Positions 23,250 to 35,362 of a DNA stretch of 64,000 nucleotides are shown one piece after another. The notes beneath the pieces are model-generated. The model did no database searches and was not told the DNA's origin. It worked only from the letters and a program-made list of their open reading frames with translations. The DNA comes from Margaritifera margaritifera. Lineage: Eukaryota; Mollusca; Bivalvia; Unionida; Margaritiferidae. Each line of letters begins with the position of its first letter. The first letter of the stretch is position 1. Both the position numbers and the translations under genes were made by a program. The DNA lies in the NCBI GenBank assembly GCA_029931535.1, contig JAQPZY010001581.1:4510501-4574500 (forward strand), in the 5' to 3' direction.

Positions 23250-24416
23250 ATGTCTGACGAAAAAAGGAAACAGTTTGAAATGCATAAAGATGGTGGCCGG
23301 AGACTTGCTCCATGCAAGTACAAGTCGCAGGGATGCGAGATTCAGATACCATTTGAAAACATGAATGAACACACAGTCTCTTGCCCATTTAGAAACGCTA
23401 CACCTCAGTTTGTTGAGAGTAAAGGTAGAGAGGAATTGTTACAGCAGTGCCCACTTGAAAGTTTTGGGTGCAATTTTGTCGGAACAATGGCGGAGCTTGT
23501 ACAACACGTACACAGTGCAATGCAGAATCATCTTGAACTTCTGGCTATTTTTGGTACGAATACCGATCTGAAAGCTTTACAAGCCCACACTAGACTGCAG
23601 TCTATATCGTCCGATTTGAGATACAAATTGCAACAAATTGATCACAGAGTTAGCGCCACACAAGAGGCTGGTGAAGGGACCTACAAGATGGTGAGGATCC
23701 AGACTGAAGAATTGAAATTGATGCAGAGAAAATGTGACCATAATAATCAAGAGCTGTTGGAACGGTTTCAAACCATGAACGATGACTTAAGAAATAAAGA
23801 TGAAGAAATTGCTCATCTACAAAGAGAACTTCGAGAGAGAGCTGAATTAGAAAGAGTGGTACACTTTCGTTTAGAAATGCTCGAGGATTCTGTCTATGAA
23901 CACATCGCTAGATTGTGTCCCGCTCCTCATCAAGGGCAACCGTCTGAAGTTCAAATTCAAGATGAATTGCGAGAGCGTGGAGTTAAAGTGATGGAAATTC
24001 ATGGTTTCGCGAAAGAGATGCGAATGGCGATTGCAAACCGACTCACAGCCTTATATAGCGAACCATTCCTCACTACTAATGGTGTAGAGCTCCAGGTGAA
24101 GGTCCGCTTAAATGGCGATGAAACGGTGCCTTGCATGACAGTGTTTGTCGTAATCCTCAAAGGACTGAACGATGACCATCTGGAATGGCCATTCAGAGGA
24201 AGTGTTTCACTGCATATCTATGATCCAGAGAAGTCTGTTTATGAATTTATTGACAGTTTCAATACTGATTTAGATCATTTTAGCTTTCAGAAGCCGTACA
24301 CAGAAAGAAATATCGGCTATGGATTTCTGAAATCAATCAGTCACACTGATTTGGGTAGAATGGTGACGGAAGATAAACTTGTCATCAAAGTAAGAGTCAA
24401 TACTACAGTGGATTAA
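23250..24416 (+). CDS. TRAF-like adaptor, RING-less (gene A)
   Basis: This is a 388-residue protein in one uninterrupted exon. Two TRAF-type zinc fingers are visible: C22-x6-C29-x11-H41-x3-C45 and C67-x6-C74-x11-H86 with H94. Residues about 105-220 form a coiled coil rich in heptad Leu and charged residues. Residues about 245-385 are a TRAF-C (MATH) domain with the family marks LNGDE (288), LEWPFRG (311), FSFQKP (344) and GYGFLKSI (356). TRAF proteins trimerise through the coiled coil and bind receptor tails of the TNF-receptor and Toll/IL-1 families in the cytoplasm. No RING precedes the fingers, so ubiquitin-ligase activity is not expected, as in TRAF1. The ATG follows a splice acceptor by one base, which supports this start. 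Its paralogue is gene B. Confidence 0.92.
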   Translation: MSDEKRKQFEMHKDGGRRLAPCKYKSQGCEIQIPFENMNEHTVSCPFRNATPQFVESKGREELLQQCPLESFGCNFVGTMAELVQHVHSAMQNHLELLAIFGTNTDLKALQAHTRLQSISSDLRYKLQQIDHRVSATQEAGEGTYKMVRIQTEELKLMQRKCDHNNQELLERFQTMNDDLRNKDEEIAHLQRELRERAELERVVHFRLEMLEDSVYEHIARLCPAPHQGQPSEVQIQDELRERGVKVMEIHGFAKEMRMAIANRLTALYSEPFLTTNGVELQVKVRLNGDETVPCMTVFVVILKGLNDDHLEWPFRGSVSLHIYDPEKSVYEFIDSFNTDLDHFSFQKPYTERNIGYGFLKSISHTDLGRMVTEDKLVIKVRVNTTVD

Positions 24417-24655
24417 ATCATCTTTTTAATGTTAATTGGTATTTTTATTTCGGTTCCAAACTGAGCGATTTAACAAAAACAAAGTCAACTGAAAAATGAA
24501 CTCATACATGGCAATATAGTTTGGACCAAACATCTATTGGATAGCAGTTAATATCATGTTATGACAGCTAAGACTGTATAGTTGAACAGCTTTCTCTTGT
24601 CAGTTGATGTGCTAATGAGAGACGTTGAATATTTTTATACAAATTTGCCAAGACA

Positions 24656-24700
24656 AATAAAGTTTATTGCACAAATACAAGCAATACTTTTATGAATAAA
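24656..24700 (+). terminator. Polyadenylation signals of gene A
   Basis: Two AATAAA hexamers lie at 24656-24661 and 24695-24700, about 240 and 280 bases after the stop codon. The 3' flank from about 24500 resembles that of gene B, but B's signal is at a different place. Confidence 0.6.
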
Positions 24701-25736
24701 ATTTCTGAGAAAAATTCATTCTGAAGCATTTTACCGTTATATTGATATTGCATTTTCCCACTAATTTCTTTCATCAAAGAAAAATTGCCATTCGACACAA
24801 AACGCATTCTCTTGGTTCAGTTAGATAGTAAGTATATGTAGGTACAATGATGCGCATGTCGCAAATGGAGATTGCAATTGGAAGAGAAAATGTGCTTTAT
24901 TGTTTTAAGCTGTCAAAACATGGGTTATAAATGATACGGAATATGTACCCGCGTTGAGCTTTATGATGCCATACGTTTGACTTCAGGGATATGGGTTGTC
25001 ACTAAAGTCGACAAGTTTCACAGTATTGACAACTAATTCAGCACATGGCCAGGCCGTGGTAAAAGGTCTCAATTGTATGTACATAGGCAACTCAAAGTTT
25101 CCGGACACGTTATTAGAAAATTAAAATACAAACATGGCAAATAACCTATGTACTGGGATAGGTTGGATATTTTCAATAATCACAACAACAAGGTTTTTGT
25201 TTTAACTCTTTGATTTAGTAGCCATTTGCTTGAAGAACCATATTTTGAGCTTTGTGTTTACATAGCGTTGAGAATGTGTATGGAACTAAAGGGTAAGGTA
25301 TATAAAGTTACAGTGCCTCTGCTGTGTCAAGTACTTCATTACATTTTGGAGTATGCCTAAAACTCTTGACATTCAATCCATAACACTCTGATAACAGATA
25401 ACACTCAAATTTAAACGCAATTTCAAATTCAGTAGATTTTCTGACTGTTACTATTAATTTCTGATTACATAATACAGCAACAAACAGCTCGGCGTCATTT
25501 TCATGTTCATGAGCGATAGAAAGCAACAAGTCATCCATTAGTACTTTGAAAGATAAACTGTACTTTTTATACAAAATTATATTAAAAACGAAAACCGGAC
25601 ATACTATGGATCTCTGTACTGAACTATTTAGAAGCATTAGGCACCAATCCAAGGAAGCATTTGTTTTGGTACTGGACATCCAAAAATATTAATGAATGAA
25701 ACAACTACAAGTCAAACGTAATATATCCGCTATCAA

Positions 25737-25738
<2 letters not shown>

Positions 25739-25830
<92 letters not shown>
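25739..25830. repeat. (AT)46 microsatellite
   Basis: A pure AT run. The 70-codon frame crossing it is an artefact. Confidence 0.95.
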
Positions 25831-25833
<3 letters not shown>

Positions 25834-25960
25834 AAAATAGCTTTTTATATATTAATAAGTTTGCGTAAAAAAACAAGAATAATTTTAATTGTGTTCATAA
25901 GTGTTTGAATTTTTACCGTCCCTTCCAATTATTTCTTTTCTAATTTTGCTATATATTATC

Positions 25961-26082
25961 AAGAACAAGTTCAATATATTTCGAGCATAAAAATAGAATG
26001 ATTCTTTTCTTATGCATAACAACAACAAGTCCAATATATTTTGAGCATAAAAATAGAATGATTCTTTTCTTATGCATAACCA
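25961..26082. repeat. Tandem duplication of about 61 bp
   Basis: Two adjacent copies share agcataaaaatagaatgatt and cttttcttatgcataac, with only a few differences between them. The duplication is recent compared with the surrounding DNA, and copy B lacks it. Confidence 0.85.
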
Positions 26083-27240
26083 TCAAATACATAGAAGATT
26101 TTACACGATTGCTCAGTTTTAATTGAATTTAAGAAGCGAGTTGAATAAATTCTAACTTTTGCGAACCTTAGCGAGTAGAAGATTCGGATTATTAACGAGT
26201 TTTAGAAGTGTTACTTGATATGAATACAACTATATGATTTTTATTATCACCTGACATAAAATACTGTTTTTTTTTAGAAAAGTGCAAAATAGTTGAATGA
26301 AATGACTTCAAGTACATTCAAATGCCCATACATTACGCATTGTCTTGTGCAATGCCATGGCGTCTTTTGTGTTGTCATGATGTGTTAATGCTCTTTTGCA
26401 AGATAGAAAACCCCTGATATGGGTTTATTAACCTAAATAATACAATAACCGTGTGATAAATCTGAATACAAGCAAAGCTCAGAGCAATTACCAATCAATT
26501 TATTCTTATCTTCTTTTATTTAGACACAAATCTCTTAACACTGTATTCACTGAACTCGTATGTACATTCTTTCAAATAAAAATTGTTAAAAAAAATATTT
26601 GACCCAAGTTCTCGTTGTGTATCCTTGATTTACAAAATGATAACGAGGCCTATTTTCATTAAACAGTCAATTTACTATGGAATGTTGCAACATGGGATCC
26701 CAGAAGATATAGATAGTTGATACTTCGTGACATTGGATATTTATAGAAATCGGGATTCCAAGGAAAAACAAACATGCCACCACAGCTGATTTGGATGATG
26801 CACTCGCATATCGGGGGAAAATGTGCTATATATCAAACTTGGGATTCCGGGACTTAAGTTAGCATACAAATTATGACAACATCTGTTGATTTTCACCATT
26901 GGTTTGACGATCTGTAAATGGATGCAGAGGGAAATAGTGCTGCATTCAAGAATGTAAAAATGCAGCACATGCTTGTATCTTGTCATATTAAATCACATTT
27001 CGGTACTTGCATCTAAAGCAAATTAAATACTGTACACGCCAGTCCTTATACTTGGAAATACGCACAGATAAATTCTTGCGTACTAAATTTGAAACGTTGT
27101 CATATTAGGGCAAGTAAATAATCCAAACACTGATTCTGATATAATATCAACGTAAACGAAAGTTTTAAACAAAATAAAATTGTTTTTTGACCCAGTCGTA
27201 TTCCAGGTTGACCATGTGAGTGGACATATGTATAAATTGT

Positions 27241-27467
27241 TTTTTTTTTTTTTTGTTTTGTTTTTTATATTTATTTTTATATGTTTTGTTTTTAAAGGCA
27301 CTTTTAACACGTTATTGGCTATAATAAGCCGAGGAAATGGGACTAAAGTGCGTTTCCAAACGACACACCGAGGCAGGCGACCTGGGCTGACCTGGGTGGG
27401 TATCGAACACGTAATCCTACCGATTACAAACCCGACGCTCTATCAGCTGAGCGACCACATCTCTCCC
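27241..27467 (-). mobile_element. tRNA-derived SINE, second copy of the 10515 family
   Basis: On the minus strand it opens gggagagatgtggtcgctca, with a B box gtgttcgatacccacc. It continues into the body also seen at 10515-10699 and ends taacgtgttaaaagtgcc with a long A-rich tail. The target duplication is gtataaattgt (27230-27240) and gtagaaattgt (27468-27478), one mismatch in 11. The 137-codon frame across it is not a gene. Confidence 0.88.
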
Positions 27468-27839
27468 GTAGAAATTGTAATTTATGGTATAATAACTGGA
27501 AGAAATCATATGCATCGAAAGAATTGTACTCTTAATATCTTAATAATTGACTGGGGTCATATAAGATTAAAAGGTAATTTTGGTAGAAGATGAGATTCAC
27601 TTTTCATTTTTCGAATTGAGCATAGCACTTGCTGTCTTCGTCAGACGTGTAATTTATATCTGTTCACGACCCTCGCTTGGAGGCGTATTTTTCAAAGAGC
27701 GATACAGAGAAAGCTGAATTCTCCTAGAGACCCATCATTTACTTTTCTGGTGGGATTGGAGAGTGCGGAGCCTGAGATTTTATTTCGAGCAGGAATACTC
27801 ATTTTTCGTTTACTTTAAGATAATTGTTTTCAACTGAGA

Positions 27840-28480
27840 TAATGGATATAATTATTTCTTTTTTTTTCTTTCTAAAAACTTAGAGCAAGAATATTTTATC
27901 AACCTGTTTGGGGTCGGACATTTAAAAAAAAAAAAAAACCCTGGCGCCCCAGTGACCTGGGATTTTCTTTCGAACCAGGTTATTCGTATTCTGTTACGGC
28001 AAGATATTTCTTTTTTCAACTAATATTTGAGGGGTATAATTAATTCTTTTTTTTCTTCTACAAATCAGAACAACCACCCGCCCCCCCCCCACCCCTCCCG
28101 AAAATTAAATAGTCGGTAACTAAACCCGTGACTGATCACAAAAAGTGGCGTGTAAAACAAACGACGAGTTATGATGCATGAATACCGACTGTATGGTCCT
28201 AAACAACGACTAAACATGTAGATAATGTCTTCTCCAACGTGTAAATTGGACTAATGTGAGCAGGACCAGTAAACACACATTTTTTTGCCATAGGAGGTGA
28301 TTCTTGATGCATTTTATTTTTTTCAGCTAGTTTTAAAACAGGCTAAAAGGTATGAACATATTGTTGTTGCTGTAATATTTTACCTTGGCATGACAGACTT
28401 ACAGAGACAAACGACACGGTCAATCTGAACACGTAGTAAATAGTCAATTTGACTTTTCATTTTTATCACCTTGTTATGCA
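27840..28480. other. Intergenic, pyrimidine- and G/C-run-rich; no gene
   Basis: Contains poly-A (27925-27939) and poly-C (28080-28090) runs and the distal part of copy A. No coding signal is visible. Confidence 0.6.
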
Positions 28481-28499
28481 ATACGCGGGGTGAGGGTGG

Positions 28500-29535
28500 A
28501 ATATAGCTATTGCTATATCCGTCTGTCTGTCCGTAATCTGTCTATAGGTGTGTATGTCCGTCTGACTGACCGTAAACATTTTCGTTTCCGGAGTATAACT
28601 CTCAAACCACTCAATGTATCTCTATGAAACTTGGTACACTTATTGGGCCAGTGGTTCAAATGTGGTTGTCTTTTGCTATCCAGAATTCTCGAATTGCAAT
28701 AATATTGATGTTTTTGTCTGTTTGTCTGTCCCTCCATGCATGCATTATCCACATATTCGTTTCCAGGGCAAAACTAAAAAAACTACTTAAGATATCGATG
28801 AAACTTGGTGCACATATTAGACTAGTCATCCAGATGTGCCTTTTTCAATTCACAATTCATTCTTGACTTTTAATGTTTAACATCCGTTTGTTCATCTATC
28901 CATCCAACATGTACACTGTCATTTCTGGAGCATCACTCCAAAAACCGTTCAAGATATTTCTATGAAATTTGGTAAACGTATTAGACTAGTGGTCCATATG
29001 TGCCTTTTGTTATTCTCAATTCGTCAGTTTCAATATATTTCTTGTATTTTTTTTCTGATTTTCTGTCCATCCATCTATCCATTATTGACACTTTTATTTC
29101 CGTGCAAAACTACAAAACCGTTTAGGATATCTCTGAGAAGTTTCGTAAGCATATTAGACAAGTGGCCCGAATGTGTCTGTTCCAATTCGTCAGTTTCAAT
29201 ATTTTTAATGTTTTTGTCTGTCCATTCATTTATCCATTATCGACTTTTCTATTTCGGCAAAATTAAGAAACCGTTTATGAAATTTGGTTCATATGTTAGA
29301 CAAGTGGTGAAGATGTGCCCTTTTCATTTGAATATTCTTCAGTTTCAATATTTGTGTTCTTTTCATATCTATGTTTGTCCATCCATCCACTATCCACACT
29401 TTATTCCCGAGGAAAAACTCCAATACCATTTATCTCTATGATACATGGTACGCTTATTGGACTAGTGGTGCAGATGTGCCTTTTTTTGGTATTCGCAATT
29501 CTTAAATGTCAGTTTGCTGATATATTCTAATCTCC
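28500..29535. repeat. Tandem array of about 160-bp units, six copies
   Basis: Each unit contains a version of tatgaaacttggtacac, then attagactagtggtccagat and tgtgcctttt, and a tgtctgtccatccatcc-like stretch. The aaacttgg anchors lie near 28627, 28801, 28963, 29130, 29279 and 29442, so the unit is 149-174 bp. Long plus-strand frames (28624-28866 and 28962-29441) are read through the array and have repeat-driven composition. Confidence 0.85.
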
Positions 29536-29539
29536 TGCT

Positions 29540-31335
29540 CTGATACAATATACGGTTGCATGTCTATTGCACTTTTAAAGTTATAGTAATGCAGGAATAA
29601 AAATGATTACCTAGACCTTTGGTTCATGCACCTCTCAACAATTCCAGTAATACAAACTATCACATGAAAGATGCTGATAATGCATAGTTCTTATATAGAA
29701 AATAAAAAAATCCCCAAAACCCCCCACAAATTTAACGAGTTCGTGCATCATATAAAATGCAAACATACATACATACATATGTACATGCATATATATATAT
29801 ACATTCATACACTAAGAGCAGTACTTTCTTGTCTTGATACGCCGTTGAATTACAAATTGTAATGCTAAGTTTGAACCATGAGACCTTTCTCGACTACACT
29901 TTTGAAGGTGTCTCTTCAGATGAAACTATCATTCTCCATGCCAATTAAGTATATTAACAGCAGAGAAGGATAAGGCTATGACAGGACCTTTCTCAAAACT
30001 TTATAAATCTCTATAAATCTCAAATTCTTAACCACACTGCGTCCTCATTTAGTAAATGGATCTGCTTCAAGATAAGATTTTTGGACAGAAAATTGTCCAG
30101 GGGTATAGAGACATATTTGTGTACATGAATGTGTCTGTCAGGCATGTAAGTAATTTGTATGCTACTTGAACACGTTTGCCGCGTGTATGATTCTTAATGT
30201 TAATATCTTACTTTTATCAGCATATTAGTACAAAAGATGCTTAAACTTATTTTGGTTAAGTGTTTTATATGACATGGTGTAGGGCAGCAATGAACTCTGC
30301 TAAATTCCTTCTAACGATGTAAACTTGAGATAGTTGTTAGTAGATACTGTCCCCTCGATATTCAAACGACATGAATACAGATAAAACATGAGATTTTCTT
30401 CCTAGTGGCATTTCATTTGCACGTCTTTGTTTTATTTATCATGTGCACTTAGATTAATATTCTTGTCTGTATTCTGTATTCTGCTCATTTCGGAACTTTC
30501 TAAGCAAAGAAATCATGTAGATATTTGGAATCTTTCAATACTCTGATAACAAATAGGTATTAGAATAATTTTTGTAAACTAAATGTCAAACCTAAGTCGG
30601 AATCAAATAGATAAATAAAAGTCAGCGCTGGTCTTGCATTACAAGGACAGCTGTTATCTAAATATACCATATTTTTTTGATGATACATAGCGATGACATT
30701 CAATTTTGCACCTTAGTGAATAGCAAAAGTGTGCCAACCGAAACTGAGTATTACGTTTCTTTTTGTTTTGAACCCTGGTAAATTATTGCATTATCATCCT
30801 GACATTGTACTTTTCACCATGGTAAAATAGCAAATGTCGCCAGCCGAAACTTCGTAATCGGTTTCTCATTTATTTTGTATCCACGTAAGTGCTTCGATTG
30901 AATAAATAAATAACTCACGGGAGATACTCTGCGATACCAAACAATAACTGGTCGAGTCAATCTTACATGGAAACAAGGAACATGTGATCCTAGACAAACC
31001 TATGTGATGAATTTTAGATAATCACCCAGAATGTTATCCTCAGTGTAGAGAAGTGACTGATTGCTAGAATTTAAATGCATGTTCCGTCTCAGCTAAAACA
31101 CTATCTATTTCAACACATTTGGCAAGCTTTATCAGCTTGAGATATCTGCTTGCGATGGTATCTATTGGAAACTAGGCTCTAAATATGACATCATATTGTT
31201 TTGCACAGTTTTTTTTTTTTTTTTTTGGGGGGGGGTAAGTTTGAATTTAATTTCGTAAATGATGTTTTATTTAGATAAAGATGCGATCTGTGATGAAATT
31301 GAATTGTTTTATTTATAAATAGAGTTATGTGTGTC
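29540..31335. other. No gene seen
   Basis: A+T-rich sequence with a short acat/at tract near 29764-29800 and a poly-T/poly-G run near 31209-31235. No coding frame can be supported. Confidence 0.55.
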
Positions 31336-31340
31336 TTATG

Positions 31341-31341
<1 letters not shown>

Positions 31342-31437
<96 letters not shown>
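31342..31437. repeat. (TA)n microsatellite, about 96 bp
   Basis: A pure TA run that produces spurious IYIYIY frames on both strands. Confidence 0.95.
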
Positions 31438-31439
<2 letters not shown>

Positions 31440-31677
31440 AGATTTAAGGGAGATAAAGTAATATCCACTGATGATTTTAACTCTACTTTATTTATTATCC
31501 ATAAATGTTTACCTGTTCAATAAATAATAACTTCTAAACAAGTAGCAACAATGCACTTGATAACCCTGGTCAATATTGATTTCCGATGAAATGTTAGTAA
31601 ATTAACAATAGTGATCACACTATAAATGAACCAAGTTCTTTGGTACCGGCTATGGGCGGTTTCACAAGGTCCTCTGG

Positions 31678-31680
<3 letters not shown>

Positions 31681-31764
<84 letters not shown>
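31681..31764. repeat. (TA)n microsatellite, about 84 bp
   Basis: The second long TA run within 350 bp of the previous one. Confidence 0.95.
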
Positions 31765-31767
<3 letters not shown>

Positions 31768-31868
31768 AAGTTATGAAGTACACTGTATATGCAAACACGA
31801 CCATAGCACCCAGCCGCTCTAGTCATGAGGTTATGAGTCAGACCACAAATGCGGTTAACGTATCTGTT

Positions 31869-31962
31869 CACGTCGAGTTGTCAGCATTAGAAAATCCGGA
31901 TCATTACGAGACGCGAAGCGTCGAGTCATGATCCGGATTTTTTATGCTGACAACGAGACGTG
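31869..31962. repeat. Fold-back (palindromic) element
   Basis: Arms at 31869-31904 and 31928-31962 are inverted repeats of about 35 bases with few differences. Both contain ttgtcagcat, and aatccggatcat appears as its complement on the right. The loop holds a second perfect hairpin, gacgc-gaa-gcgtc (31910-31922). This may be a small MITE or a structured element. No target duplication is obvious. Confidence 0.8.
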
Positions 31963-31964
31963 AT

Positions 31965-33155
31965 CCAGCAATCAAAATCGCATTACTGTGATAATGATAT
32001 TTTTGTTATATACCTATCAATTGTTAGATAATTTAATAAAATCACTATATGTAGCTGAAAAACACAAGAAATTGCTGAACACTGCAACCTCTTTAATACG
32101 AACTTCATTTTAAAGCATAAACCGAATTACTTTGTGAAAAGCTGACTTGCGCATGAATATTAGTTTTATGAATGAAGCTTGTGAAACAACGCTCACTCAG
32201 TTTGACTGCCATCACTATCAGTAACACGAATTCTCCGACGCTTGGAGGCAGCTGACTCATATATGTGATTAACAGTTATTGTGCAGTTCTCAAATTTTGC
32301 ATCACGGAAGATTTCACCAGCTGAATGACTGGAAGTTTCTTTCAGAGGCTAGGTTGATAGCGGTTGAACTGTTTCTGGCGTAACATTGTGAGAGGCTCCG
32401 ATGGGAACTTGACATGGGAATAACAACATTATGTTGACAGTTATTTACAACAGGATTGGAGAAATTGTTGGAACTTGATGGTACAGATTTGTTGCAGAAC
32501 ATGTTACTCATTTATAATTTCAAATTCATCCATTATGCGGGAAACTCACTAACGTTGCCATTAATGAACTTCCGTAAATGGATTGTACTGTACAACTGTA
32601 AAGTTTTGGTATGCGATTTCCGAATGTGATCTTGTTTCAGACGAATCTTTTGGCTATATTTTACTACTTCAGAATAAAGGAATAAATGGGTTTTTTTTTA
32701 TTGTTGTTGTGACAAAAACATGGTTTAGACCTTTTAGTTATTTTACATATAACACAAGGTTTCTTAACTAACGTCGCTGGGAGAGCTTTGTATACTGCTA
32801 GTGTTGTCATCCCGTCGCTAGGGGCGCTGCTATTATCACCAGGAAACCTCGAGGATAAAGTAGTTTCAGTCTCGTTTGAGAGTATGGTAATACGGATTTA
32901 GAAAACGATAGTATCGTTTTCTTGCTTGTAGGAAATGACGGTAAAATTCTGGCACTTTCTTGGGCAGAAAATTGGTAGGTATATAATAAAGTTAAGTACA
33001 TGGTACGGCAATATACGCTTTTAGCTCATATACACAGATATTTTATAATTGTTCGGCTTTCGTTGTACCAAATGTCACTAGTATATAATATATAATTGCT
33101 ATTTGGTTTGAGTCAAAATGTGTACTTTGTGGATTACTTGCTAATACGAGGAGTA
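31965..33155. other. No gene seen
   Basis: Intergenic A+T-rich DNA. Frames of 60-65 codons occur on both strands (for example 32314-32511 minus) without any recognisable motif. Confidence 0.5.
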
Positions 33156-33159
33156 TTTT

Positions 33160-33701
33160 CTAGAGTTTACACTATCATTAATATTTACTTCAGTAAATTG
33201 TATCGTCGTTTAAACCATAATCACATGAAACCATAATGTATTCATTTAGTATCATTTCGCCCATGTTACACGTGCACAGTGATACATTTAATTATACAGA
33301 TAATTATCCATATCAGATACAACTCACAAGTCAGTTGAAATTTAAATGACATTTGTCTAACGATAATGTTCTATGCATGTAAGGATTGATTGATATATGA
33401 CACGACATCTCCACATCACATTTGTCCATATCTGTCTTTCCACTTGAAATCAAAACAAATTTTCTCCCAGACGATATTGGATAATAAAGGAAAATTTCAT
33501 TAGTTAGGAGTTTGAAACTTTTTATTAATTACTAGCACTTAACTTACAAGCTGTTTTTATTAACATGTTACACTCTTTAATTTCTTGCCGATAAATTTAC
33601 TATTCAACACCTACAACTCTCGTGTGAAGAGTTCAACAAAACAAAAAATCCAAAGGTGTAGACGATGCTTTCTACGCACTTCCAACATGAATAGCTAACT
33701 A

Positions 33702-33782
<81 letters not shown>

Positions 33783-33890
33783 GTGTGTGAGAGAGAAAGA
33801 GAAAGAGACAGAGACAAAGAGTAAGTGTGGTAGAAATAAATATTGACAAACAATATACTTAAGAGTTTAATGTTATTTTGTGTGCGTATA
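33160..33890. repeat. Duplicated block, copy 1 (copy 2 near 40055-40740)
   Basis: Matches the later block through catttcgcccatgt, atgtaaggattgattg (copy 2 atgtaaggattaattg), gacatctccacatcacattt and atctatatatat. Copy 1 has a TA run of about 78 bp (33704-33781) where copy 2 has only a few TA units. Confidence 0.75.
33704..33781. repeat. (TA)n microsatellite expanded in block copy 1
   Basis: A pure TA run followed by gtgtgtgagagagaaagaga. In block copy 2 the same site (near 40667-40685) carries only four or five TA units, so this is an expansion. Confidence 0.9.
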
Positions 33891-34206
33891 TCGTGATATA
33901 AACTCTAAATTGCCGAAACACAGAGCAAATAATGCCGGAATGACTTTATGGTCATGTAAGCTGTGTGATTCGGCAACAGGCAGTTTAAACCACGATAAAA
34001 GCGGAAAAAGTAATATTAAAAACTCTTATAATTGCAATCCTAAACTAATTTACTATACCCTTGATTCTCTTGTTTTCCAGAGACGCTACACAGATACATT
34101 TTCATGATTTAAAATCTTAGCCATATGGACAGTCTTCAAATCAGCAAGTAATAAGTAAACTAATAGAAATGTGTGTTTGCATAGGAGAAGACATATATCC
34201 TTTAAA

Positions 34207-34207
<1 letters not shown>

Positions 34208-34251
<44 letters not shown>
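34208..34251. repeat. (CA)n microsatellite
   Basis: A pure CA run within otherwise featureless A+T-rich DNA (33890-35060), in which I see no gene. Confidence 0.95.
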
Positions 34252-34255
<4 letters not shown>

Positions 34256-35069
34256 TATCACATTGCAAACAGATTGTATAGCTGATTTTTTTTAGGTATA
34301 TCCTATTTATTACTAAAACAAAATAGCTTATAAACATAAATTATTTTGGAAAAACGGAGGTGTTGGAATATTTACCATCAGCCATTAAATATTAAACAGT
34401 TTATTTAAAAAAATATTAGCATCTGATCGCGGTCACATGATATGGTTTTGGCCAATGAAATTACTCGTTACATGAAATGTTCATATCAATTGCAATTATT
34501 TGCCACTATACAGATATCTAACGATATACTCTACTTTAAAAGTCGTTTGTTTGACAAACAATGTGATGAATGACATCAACTGATGTTAAATCAGTTAACG
34601 GTCACACTTTTAGGAATAACTCTTGATTAAATATATTAATAAAAGTGTTTAAGTAGCGATTTTAACTTTCAGCACAATAAAATGTTTTGTTTAAAGATGT
34701 TAGACTCTAAAATCTATTGGATGCGACTGCTCTGTGATGTTTCTACAGTAACCCCACCCCAACAATGTGTACTGCATCAATCCACGCAAGAAATTGTTTA
34801 ACAAAAATAAAAATATCTCCATTTTCGTTTGAAAATAGTCATTAATTTCATAAAATACACAATTTGAAACATTATGGGTACAAGCTAAATTTATTAAAGG
34901 TTGCTGTCCTAAAATTATTGTAAAATGTTTAAACTTCTTTTTATCGATGTAGTATTGATGTCGTTAATCGTATTGGCACAGAATGGAGAAAAATATCCAT
35001 GGATATCAACAGTTTTTGCCATAAAAATTTATAATAAAAACAAAATTTAATTTTTTTTTTTGTTGGTAC

Positions 35070-35183
35070 ATATAAGGAAATATTTCACTCGTGAAGTCGA
35101 AACATGTTGTATTATCACTCGTGATTTCGCCACTCGTAACAATACAATGTTTTCCACTTCACTCGTGAAATATTTCCTTATAT
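35070..35183. repeat. Fold-back element with CACTCGTG repeats
   Basis: Outer arms 35070-35097 and 35156-35183 match as inverted repeats at 26 of 28 bases (they include aaggaaatatttcac). Inner arms 35098-35113 and 35141-35155 pair as well, so the whole 114 bp can fold into one long hairpin. The word cactcgtg occurs at about 35086, 35116 and 35160, with a variant at 35131. This is consistent with a short palindromic MITE. Confidence 0.8.
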
Positions 35184-35294
35184 CTACACAAAAAACGTAG
35201 ATATCCTCTCTGTATTCTTTTTGGCGTATGTATTTTGTCCAATATCTGCCAACATAATTAAATTTATTCATTTATTTATGATTTCATTTTCGTA

Positions 35295-35299
<5 letters not shown>

Positions 35300-35358
<59 letters not shown>
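35300..35358. repeat. (CT)n microsatellite
   Basis: A pure CT run. The following 35360-35880 shows no gene. Confidence 0.95.

Positions 35359-35362
<4 letters not shown>

Larger units (their letters stand above)
24417..28485. repeat. Copy A of the tandem-duplicated TRAF flank
   Basis: The DNA downstream of gene A lines up with that after gene B and after the two TRAF remnants. Shared words include ttggaccaaa (24512), the tgatgcca segment near 24964 and the acataatacagcaacaaac segment near 25465. Others are a moderately conserved block near 26740-26990 and ggggtcatataagatt near 27552. Homology to copy B ends near 28485 (B 50400). Relative to B, A lacks about 0.7 kb near 25375. The copy carries its own SINE (27241-27467). 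Confidence 0.75.

Noticed and set aside
25308..25679. A 123-codon minus-strand frame downstream of gene A, whose first half is recognisable in copies B, C and D
   Set aside because: The matching parts in B and D carry stops or frameshifts. In A the frame crosses the junction of a deletion of about 0.7 kb relative to B (near 25375), so its C-terminal half is created by that junction. The similarity is explained by duplication of non-coding DNA.
27180..27593. A 137-codon plus-strand frame
   Set aside because: It runs through the antisense of a SINE, including its poly-T tract (the SINE tail), and has no conserved content.
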